From Pampus argenteus (Eukaryota > Chordata > Actinopteri > Scombriformes > Stromateidae), in assembly GCA_036937835.1 (NCBI GenBank), contig CM072863.1, positions 8,663,501 through 8,727,500 of the forward strand: a DNA stretch of 64,000 nt. Reading direction: 5' to 3'. Both the position numbers and the translations under genes were made by a program. Positions 25,204 to 34,100 of this stretch are shown in pieces (position 1 is the first letter of the stretch; each line of letters begins with the position of its first letter). A model generated the notes under the pieces. The model had not been told where the DNA came from. It did not search any database and saw nothing but the letters and a program-made list of their open reading frames with translations.

Positions 25204-28106
25204 TGGCACTAAAGCTTGAGTTCATATTTGACTTTCAGTATGGAGACCACAATAAACACACAGAGCTCCCTATGTGATTTACTGTCTCATAAAATATGCT
25301 TACATTGGCTCAGGTAGTGCAAGTCACGAACATCAGCTGATCCAAAAAAAAAAAAAAAGTCCAAATCATGTTTACACCTCAAATAAGGCTTAATATAGCC
25401 AGCTGCCAAACCCTACTCTGTGTGTTTATTGTGTCACCTCTTAGTGGATTTAGTTTCATCTGAATGACAAAGCACTTTTTTAATTACATGTATTCCCAAA
25501 AATTAACTAAGAATATGGAAATATAAAAATACCCATAACATCCAACAAATATTTTGCAACTACACATTTATATTAGTTGTTTTACACACACACAAATATC
25601 AAAATCAAGTACAAAACCATAAGTCGCTAATCACATTACTTACTATACTAACTATTTATACTATGATCATTTTAACTTCTTACTTATTGGTCTTTGTACA
25701 AAATAAACACTCCACATGAGTAAGGTCTGACTGTATTCCCTCCTTCTACACTGAAACTTGGGTCTAAGTGTGTGAGGCAGGATCACGTGAGACTCCAACA
25801 TACCTTTGGCCTGCTTAAACAGGCACTTTTATGGTTTTGGGTCCTTGCCTTCTTACTCATACACATACACACTGTGCTCCCTCTGCTCTCCTCCCTCCTT
25901 TGCTTGGGGCTTTAGAATGAGGGTTATAAGAGCAGCAGATCTAGGTCAGTGTGTTCTGCCTGCATGCATGACTGACTGTTTTTTGATGAATAGCTTTGGT
26001 TAGCAACACACACACACACTCACATGCTCACACGTAGCCACTGCATGCTTGCAGTCATCTCCGCTGCGTAATTTTCTTACGGTATATTTGCACACACAAT
26101 CACCCACTTGCTTATTAGACTAACGTGTAACATAGGCAGTCACCGAGTTTGAGTGCATGAAAGCGCCCCTCTTTCAGTCTGCCACATCACTAGAGTTGTG
26201 TGCTGCTCCCTGCTTGTTCCTCATGAATCTTTCAGCTGAGGTATTTTTAGAGAGGGCTGTTATGTAAGTGGCACCTGTCATGTGATCTCCACGGGGAATG
26301 GGAGGGAGAGAAAATTAGAGGAAGGGAAAGAGAGAAGGAGACAGAGGGAGGCAAGGTGGGAAGAAAGGAGGTCTCCCTTGCCTATAGTACTACCATCACC
26401 CCTTCTGCTTTTTTTTATCCACTAACTTTTTTTTTATTCTTTCAGTTCTTCTCCATTTTTCTTTATTTTCCTTTCTCTTTCATCTGATGTCTTCCATTCA
26501 TATTTTCTCTACCTTTCTAACATCAACACAATCCTGATCTATGGTTGCATTTTGTCCAGAAGCTCATAAAGTACAGACAAAATAACACATGTTAGTCCTG
26601 TGTTTTAAGAAACAAGATAGGTTATAGAGGCAGAAGGTTGGGTGTGGCCTTGTTTTTTGACTGGTCAAACCTGGTCAAGGGTTTTAACCTGAGTGACACA
26701 TTGCCACATGAAACCCCTGACTAGGGCACTAATCCTGGATTTACCCCAGGATCAAGGGAAGCATCAGGTAGGTTCTCTCTAAAGCTTAGTGCACACATAC
26801 GCAAAAAAAAAAGGTATGTCATATACTTTTGAGTGTTACGTAACCTGCTCTCTTTGAGTTTAAAGTCTCACTAATGAAGGCCCCAAGCTTGCCTGAGAGG
26901 CAGAACATAGCAGAAGGCAGTTAAACTTATGATGATCCTGACGAGGCCTGCACTGCAAACTGCACTGTCATCCTCTCAACATGATGCTGTCACATATTTT
27001 TCCACATATGGCAAATTCACTATGCAACAACTTATTCCTATTATAGCGTTCCTGTGCATTAATACAGTTGGTTGGCTTGTTTGTGTACAATTATCTTCTG
27101 TAGGTATGCTGGATCCCCATCTGTCTGCTCTGCTGTGGATGGGAGTCTTGACAACACTGGTCATTGTTATCATCATGCCCCAACCACTGGGTATCCGTGC
27201 CCTTGTCATTGTCACTATACTCCGTCTCATCTTCTCTGTTGGCCTGGAGCCCACCCTCTTCCTTCTGGGTGCTTTCAATGTGAGTCATCTATCTCCCTTA
27301 CTCCTTTCACCCAATTTACATTTATTTTTTTCCCCTCTGTCCTTCATGTTATGATGTCTAACAATGGGTTTTGGTTTTATTTGTCCAGATTTTGAGATTA
27401 TTTGAAATATCTGCCTCCAATCAAATACAGTGATAGTGAATACAATTGTGTGTTGCTTAAAATGCTTAAACTTTAATTAAAGAGTTTCTGTATAGGAAAA
27501 TGTCACTCTGAATAATCAACTGGCTTACAGTAGATATCATGTGAGCAGCAGAGTAAGTGGGAGAATATGTACGCTCTCTGTGTCTCAGACTGTTTGTGTG
27601 GTTTATTTGTAATTTTCCCCAGACAAATGCGAAAGACACTTCTATTTCACCATGCACTTTCATGTACTGAGGAACCACTGCGTTAGTTCTACTTCTCCTT
27701 TCTTCTTTCTCAGTCCCACTTATGCCCACTTGTGGTGTCGCCCCAGGCCCTAAGCTCTCCCTGGCAGCGCCTGGCTGTGTTATAGAGTGTGAAGTGCGTC
27801 ACCGGACCCTAGAGAGAGTGACACCACCCCTACACCCACCAGAGATTTTCTAGATTTGCTTAAGAGCACACACATAGACACATATGCGCGCAAAATAAAA
27901 ACCTGAACACATCTCTATCGTCTCTCCTGTCGGTCGCTATGTTTATGTACTCACAAGAAAACCGGGTTATTGAGAGAAACCAGGTTAAGACAGGAAATCA
28001 GAGAACATGTCACTATGCACTGCAGTAACCAGGTTACTCTAAAACCTACATTTACATGCAGCTGTTCAGGATTCAAATTTCTCCCTGACTATGTGTCTTG
28101 CATTGC

Positions 28107-28138
<32 letters not shown>

Positions 28139-31100
28139 GCCTCCACTGTCATAGTGATATATTTTCTTGAAGTCTTTATCATGCAAATGTGCTCTTGCAA
28201 GAACCCCACTAGAAACTCGGTGAAGTGTATTCATATCCCGGAAGTCAGGTTTGATATCTACTGTATCTGTGTTAACTGGGTTTCATTTAATCCTTTACCC
28301 TGATTAAGCAAACCAGGTTTCTGCTTTACGTTACATGGTGTTTAAGAAATCAGGTTACTGATTTCTGCAGTAACCTGAATGTGTCCTTGTTTAGCTCAAA
28401 AACCACCCCAACCATGTTGCTGTCAACAGTTTATGTTATGGTGCCCTCAGCAAAGGCCAATGTTGATTATTTCTGATTGACCCTGTATTCTAATTTAAAA
28501 AGAAAGATTGACTTTATCTTCCAGGTGTGTAATAAAATCATCTTCCTGATAAGTTTTGTTGGGAACCGAGGAACCTTCACACGCGGCTACAAAGCCATGG
28601 TGATGGACTTTGAGTTCCTCTACCACCTCATCTACCTCATCATCTGCTGTCTGGGGGTGTTTGTCCACGTCTTTTTCTACAGTCTGTTGGTGAGAGAAAC
28701 ACACACACGCTGTGGATACATACTATTATTCCCCTCTAATTTTAATGCACACACCTCTTAAGAAGGGGGTGCAAGCAAGGCATGTCCATTTGTTGTTGTT
28801 GTTGTTGTTGCTGTTGGGGTGTTAAGTCTACACAGGTCTGCTTTATAATATGTCAGAATGAATATGCAGGTATTTGGAGAGTTGGAGGGTTTTCTTTGGT
28901 TGAATAACAAGATGCTGAAAAAATTTATGTCAAAGAAAATTAAGGATACAACACAAGAAGAATAAAGTATAAAAATCCACATCGTGCACGGATCCAACAC
29001 ACCTTTGTGTAACTCCACATTCACCTTGCAACATGTACTTGTCACACAGTATGTAGAGAATGTCAGTATGCAGCCTTAAAGATCCCTTCCAGACATGTTG
29101 TAATATATATATAGAAATGCATGTAATAATAGTATTTGCGTTCAACTTTCTAGTGTCCATCTCTGTGCAAACATCATTCTGTACAGTGGGATTCAAACAT
29201 CTAACATTAACAATGTGCAAAACATATTTCTGAGTGGAGGGGGACTTTATTTAATACACTTCAGGTTAATTTCAGATTTTGCACTCCCGAGAGGTAGTAA
29301 ATCACTTTACAGTGAATCTACTGCTACATATTTAGCTTTTTGTTAGGATTTAATTTTGTAACACGTGCTTCACCTTTGCAGCTGTTTGACCTGGTGTACA
29401 GAGAAGAGACCTTGCTGAATGTAATCAAGAGTGTGACACGTAATGGACGCTCCATTGTGCTGACTGCTGTGCTGGCTCTCATCTTGGTCTACTTGTTCTC
29501 CATTGTGGGCTACATTTTCTTTAAAGATGACTTCATCCTGGAGGTTGATCGTATCCCCAACACAACCTTGAGTGAGTACAGACTTCATTCGTTATAATAA
29601 ACACTTCTATCTGTCCTACACTAGATTCTATGTATCTTGCTTTCTGTCTCTACTACAGAAAATGGAGTCAGTCTGGCCAGTGAGTTTCTTTCTGCAGGAA
29701 TGTGTCAGGCAGGGATTGATGAGAACTGCACCACTGGGACACTACAGGAAGGTACTGTATACTCAAACACAAACATTATTATTATTATTATTATTATTAT
29801 CTTTTGCAAAAGTATTATGAGCATTTTTATGAGCAATATTTCTTGCAACTGCAAGATTATAAATCGCTGGAGAGAATGATTATTTATTCATTGACTAATT
29901 TTGGTGGATGGTTTAGGAGAGACATTTGTTCAGGTGTCTAGAACAGCTGGCATGTTTTCAAACTGGGAGCAAATACAAATGACATCTCAGCCGCGGTGCC
30001 TATAGGAACGGTTCATTGGGATGTTTGAGAGAAGCACAGAATCATCGATTGTAAAAAACTATTTGAAATAATGGGAAGTCATTCATGATAACAATAAGTT
30101 AAAGCAAAACTGTGGGATGTTTTTGCCAAGATAGTGTCTGTTTCCTTGTGTGTTGTGTAGTTTCACACTAATTTACTCTTTAATTCATGTGACTCCATGA
30201 GCTGTCACATGACTGCCATTAAACCTGAAAGACTGGTATGTGACCTCATTGGCCCTCATGTGATACTAACAATTGTGCATAACAAAAAAGTTTAAATGTC
30301 TGGGAAGTTCCTGCCAGTCAGGATGTGTGGGGTCTTCAAGGCTAAAATAGCAAATACAGTTAATTTTGACTCAGTGCTGCAGTGCCGTGCTAATTATTTT
30401 GACAGTCAACACAGTAACACACAGTGTGAAGCTGTTACATCAGTAATGAGCCGTGAGGAGGGTATGACCCATAAATGTCCCGCAGGGAAAAGAAATATTA
30501 GCTGCTGCAGTTATGTGAAAAACAGAACATCAGTCCCTCAGGCAACAGTCCAGACGTGTAAAATGATTTTGCCAATAATAAACATAGTTAGCAAGGGGAT
30601 AATGATATGTTCTATCCTGTCCACCATGTGACTGTATCAGAGGTCCTTAAATTCAACGCGTCTTCTTCTTCTTCTTCTTCTTCTTCTACAATGACCTATA
30701 AACTATCAAATTACACAAACCATTCAGAAGTTATTATAATGTATTTCTGCCTGAATAAGTTCACAATCCATCTAAACAAAAACACTTTTGCTTTGACTAG
30801 CTGTCTTCACACTGTGAACCAAAACATGTAAACAAGGTTTCAATAGATATCATGTTATACAGATAGCAGCAGGGAATATTTATGACCAAACATCAGGTGA
30901 TATCTTATGTTTATACTGTGGCTACAAGGCTATCAAATGCTAATTTATTATCAAAGTAAATATTTAAGAACAAGGAAATCATCTTCTTGTATCGTTTATC
31001 ACCATTCGAGTGAATACAGTATATGAACATTATAAGCATATAATTCATTTTAAATGTGTTTTAAAATGCATTTCATGAAGGATTAATGGAACATAAAGGT

Positions 31101-34100
31101 GGACCTCCAGGATGGCAGCAGCAATAGATTAGACAATAATGACTTTAGTGCCTCAGTCATAAACTGGTGTTTAAAGAGTTGCCACATTACTGCTAAATGC
31201 ATGTATTCTGTATCATTTGAAAGAATATTTTTCTCAGAGTCACAGGGTGAGAGAGAGAAGGAAGCTTTTAAAACCTAATCTGTTCATGAATATAAGTTAC
31301 TTCACAGAATCAGGTTATTGAATACATACCTAGTAGTGATAAATAAATTGTATTGTTAACAGATTTTTATCTTTCATGCCAAATAAATTGTTAGATCAAA
31401 GCTCTCCTTTCTGCTTCCTCAGATTCTGGTGGTGACATTGAGGAGGTCGGCGATATGGAGCGGACGTGTGACTCTCTACTGATGTGTATCGTCACTGTAC
31501 TGAGTCACGGCTTGAGAAGCGGAGGAGGTGTTGGGGATGTGCTTCGCAAACCTTCCAAAGAGGTATGCTTAACTGGTTAAATGTGTGAATTGAATGTGTG
31601 TGTGTGTGCGTGCAGGCTGAGAGGTGTAGCACCCACAGCTGCAGCATGGGTCATATAAACTAGGCTAAGAGCCCTTTTTTTTTTTTTTAAATTTCAAAAG
31701 CATGGAAGTTTCACAATGTTTCCAGCTATACTCCCTCCCGCCTTGTGTGAGAATTTAACCTCAAAATAGATTTCCACTGAATTCAGGCTCAACCGCTAAT
31801 GATGTCAAAAGAGGATGTGAATATGTGTTTCATGAATTCACAACACAATAGTGCATGTGGAGTCAAAAGGTCTTTCTGATTGCTGAGGTAAAGTAACACC
31901 CTATGATACACTCACATGGCTTTAAAACAAACTCATCCTAAATAAGTGTGTGACTGCATGAGACCCATTACTTTCAAGAGGATTAACTAAAATTGAAAGT
32001 GAGCCAATTAAACTAAACAATTCACTATTTTAGCTAATAACGAAAAATAAACATTTCTCCCCCCGAGTTTCAAACTGGCAGGATCTTTTTAACCGTGTTT
32101 TTTCCAGGCTGCGTCAGGTTGACCGGCTTTCTGCCGTCTCTGTTACTGTAGCATCTGGCAGGTTACACCTTTGGTCTAGTGTTTCCATTAACATCCATGA
32201 TGACCAAGGTTAACCTCATTAAACTCATAACATCATCTCCAACACATGTTTATTTAAAGGCCTGCCCTTTGGGTCATACATTTAAATGGGACAGTCCTCC
32301 TTATCAGTCCACCATCAATACAACATCTTTTTAACACTCTATCCTCACATTAAAGTGAATAATAAACTGTGGTCTGTTAATTTTATGGTCACTGCCTCAA
32401 AATCTGTTTGCGTATTCTTTTCACAGGAGCCACTGTTTGCAGCCAGAGTCATATATGACCTGCTGTTCTTCTTCATGGTCATCATCATTGTCCTCAACCT
32501 CATCTTTGGTGTGATCATTGACACCTTTGCTGATCTTAGGAGTGAAAAACAGAAGAAAGAAGAGGTCTTGAAGACCACCTGCTTCATCTGCGGTGAGATG
32601 CCATATGGACTACTCTGCTATAGGTTCACTACTATGTGTTACTCATTTTTCCAAGGATATTGTCATGTAAATCAAATCTCCAACTTACTGTAATCAATGC
32701 TGTTCTGTGTCTCAAAGACTTCACTTTATTAGTGCTTATCCCCACTCCACCTCACTTGGTCAGTTCCCAAATTCCCCTCAGTTTGTGGTTTCTGGTATGT
32801 GCGTCTGTTAAGGTGTAGCTTGTTGCAGTCCCTCTCCACTCTTCCTCCCCCTTTTTCACTCCCCTGTCGTTCCAAAGAAGGCTGAGTCACGAGGGCTTCC
32901 TGCCACTGCTCTGCTCGCCTCCATAATTCATGTCTGTCTCACACGTACAGATATTTTCTCCCACTCACTCACACACACTTGATTTTCATCAACATCTGTT
33001 TTTTGCAACTTAACTGATGACCCATCATTCGTCTCTCTGTGTAACTCCATATGCATTGTACATTACATACATGTGCCTAAATAAGTACATGCTGTTGACT
33101 GTGTGTGTGTGTGTGTGTGTGTGCGTGACTGTAGATGTGTGAGCGTGACTGTAGATGTGTGTGCACATCCACATCATATGCGTGAGTCCAGCAGTACATG
33201 CTGTATGTGAGCATGTGTACGCGTGTGTGTGTGTTGGGTCAGGGAGTCAGGGCAAGTGGTAAGCATATGGAACGAGAACAGTATTATGTCACCAAGCCAG
33301 CCATCATCTCTGACTCACTCATGTTAAATAAGGCCAGGCCATAGGGGGAGCTGCGGTCTCTATGGTTTCCAGAAAGACCACAAGGGAACAGGAGATGCAG
33401 AGATTAGGAGCCAATCTCCACAGGCTTAAGTGACTCTCCATCTTCTACCATCGATTTTTCTCTCAATCTTGTATTAGTTTTTAGGTCTTTGCTATGTTTT
33501 TTTTTTTTTTGTTCTATGAATCAGGCTCGACTCAACCTCACCCTCCGTCTTCTATAGAAAAAGAAAAAGAGGAACTGTCTTAACAGGCAACTAAACGTTG
33601 TTGATTTTCTCTCTAGCATACTGTCTGGTTGTTGTTTTCATTACAAAGTGTGCATTTCATGGATGACTGAATATCCCACCTCACCCCACATTAAAGATGA
33701 AAATTGTTATATTGGGTCACTTTCATACAGTCGATGTCTGATAGCACAGGTTTAAATAGTGGGTTTATCCATGCTTCTGTTCCTGGCAATGATCTTTTCT
33801 CTTTTTACAGTAGTATCAGTAACATTATTGTGCACTATACTATACACATATTTGCTTCCAGGTTCCCTGTCTGCTTAAATGTGTTTTTGGTACATTTAGG
33901 TAAAGTCTTTTCATCATTTAAATACTTATTAATAGATCAAGATTAAAATTTGCAACGTCTTGTCATAGGATACAGTTGATCCAATGGACATCCGAATACC
34001 AGCTGAATATGTGAAATAAATTGACTGAGTTCTGTTTTACAGAAGTGATTTAAGGTAGAGAAGCAACAGCTTCTCTAGAAAATGATTTACTGCATTATTC

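Larger units (their letters stand above)
24706..27103 (+). other. itpr1: itpr1 intron 31
   Basis: 2.4 kb intron between the S1 and S2 exons. It has a (CA)n tract at 25165-25197 and a TCACGTGA E-box at 25783-25790. A CTAGGTCA half-site lies at 25941-25948. A MEF2-like/D-box/E-box block lies at 26236-26290, and a palindromic D-box at 26835-26844. Confidence 0.65.
29752..31422 (+). other. itpr1: itpr1 intron 35
   Basis: 1.7 kb AT-rich intron between the luminal-loop and pore exons, with (ATT)n at 29775-29800 and (TTC)n at 30660-30687. The 111-codon ORF at 30296 has no recognisable similarity. Confidence 0.7.
24583..32592 (+). other. itpr1: itpr1 exon block 31-37: six-helix channel domain and pore
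   Basis: Seven exons encode the membrane domain. S1 is in 24583-24705 ([19 protein letters not shown]). S2 is in 27104-27279 ([20 protein letters not shown]). S3 and S4 are in 28525-28689 ([30 protein letters not shown]). S5 is in 29382-29571 ([20 protein letters not shown]). A luminal loop in 29659-29751 keeps two N-glycosylation sequons, NTT and NCT. The selectivity filter GGGVGDV is at 31521-31541, and S6 is in 32427-32592 ([20 protein letters not shown]). The exon ends in CFIC, the first half of the C-terminal CxxC...HxxxxH zinc-binding fold. No pore residue appears lost. Confidence 0.96.
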
